Positions 63,980 to 64,000 of a DNA stretch of 64,000 nucleotides are shown here, one piece after another. How positions within the stretch are numbered: position 1 is the stretch's first letter; every line of letters begins with the position of its first letter. The notes beneath the pieces were generated by a model that searched no databases, was not told the origin of the DNA, and saw only the letters and a program-made list of their open reading frames with translations. Source of the DNA: Fodinibius roseus (GTDB lineage Bacteria > Bacteroidota > Rhodothermia > Balneolales > Balneolaceae); the NCBI RefSeq assembly GCF_900129315.1, contig NZ_FQUS01000023.1, forward strand, positions 21,652-85,651. The letters are read 5' to 3'. The position numbers and the translations under genes were made by a program.

Positions 63980-64000
63980 ATGTCATTTAAAGCCAAACTT
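63980..64000 (+). CDS. tssD: Start of a second TssD (Hcp-like) gene, cut by window edge
   Basis: Only seven codons are inside the window: ATG at 63980 followed by MSFKAKL. These match the first residues of the TssD gene at 56461 (MSFKATL), and both genes are preceded by a repeat copy and an AGAGAGA stretch. A paralogue is the natural reading, but seven residues are little evidence. Confidence 0.6.

Noticed and set aside
1..64000. CRISPR array, prophage, integrase or IS transposase
   Set aside because: No regularly spaced direct repeats and no transposase, integrase or phage structural gene seen on either strand. The MITE-like repeats have no linked transposase here.

Overview
The window is about 64 kb of gene-dense bacterial DNA from the Bacteroidota/Balneolota side of the FCB group, most likely a Balneolaceae-like (salt-loving, Gram-negative) organism. 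The assignment rests on gene families and is an inference: a Bacteroidota-type TssD (Hcp) tube protein, a DUF3822-like gene beside rsmD, a GbsR-type regulator, an LptD-like outer-membrane protein, an MlaEFD set, many acidic proteins and few clear Shine-Dalgarno sites. There is one tRNA, no rRNA and no CRISPR array.

Layout. 1-17.2 kb (minus strand): a two-gene Tc (toxin complex) locus, a fused TcB-TcC cocoon protein followed by a giant TcA pore subunit that runs off the left edge. 17.6-19.4 kb: a MATE exporter and an MgtC-like protein on the same strand. 19.8-27.1 kb (plus): tpm, a small membrane protein, a DUF3822-like protein, rsmD, coaD, an aspartate-type aminotransferase, an FmdB-like protein, a GbsR-type regulator, yraN and an FtsB/DivIC-like protein. 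27.3-36.9 kb: lptD (plus), then ribE, ribD, a PpiD-like chaperone and mlaD-mlaF-mlaE (minus), so much of this block serves the envelope. 37-42.7 kb (plus): a K+ channel with RCK domains, aroC, a TPR protein, a LysM/RlpA-like protein, a CPBP protease and an ECF sigma factor. 42.8-47.9 kb (minus): a histidine kinase, then tRNA-Leu(UAG)-tig-clpP-clpX. 48.1-55.8 kb: cutA, an Fe-S type cysH, an enoyl-CoA hydratase, an HtrA-like protease, nrnA, thiamine pyrophosphokinase, mtgA, hemW and a gamma carbonic anhydrase. 56.4-64 kb: a TssD gene, an eight-gene thiamine cluster read on the minus strand from a TPP riboswitch (thiL-thiD-tenA-thiO-thiS-thiG-tenI-thiE), and the first seven codons of a second TssD gene at the right edge.

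The thiamine genes cover thiazole synthesis (ThiO, ThiS, ThiG, TenI), pyrimidine salvage and phosphorylation (TenA, ThiD), coupling (ThiE) and the last kinase step (ThiL). ThiC is not in the window. A separate thiN-type pyrophosphokinase at 52.4 kb would use free thiamine.

Two things stand out. One is the Tc locus, whose TcB-TcC protein ends in a roughly 545-residue tail that I cannot assign. The other is a family of about 125-145 bp intergenic repeats with imperfect terminal inverted repeats: at least six near-full copies in both orientations, one truncated copy and several relics. It has two sequence subfamilies, and one copy splits the thiamine cluster. I do not recognise it as a named element.
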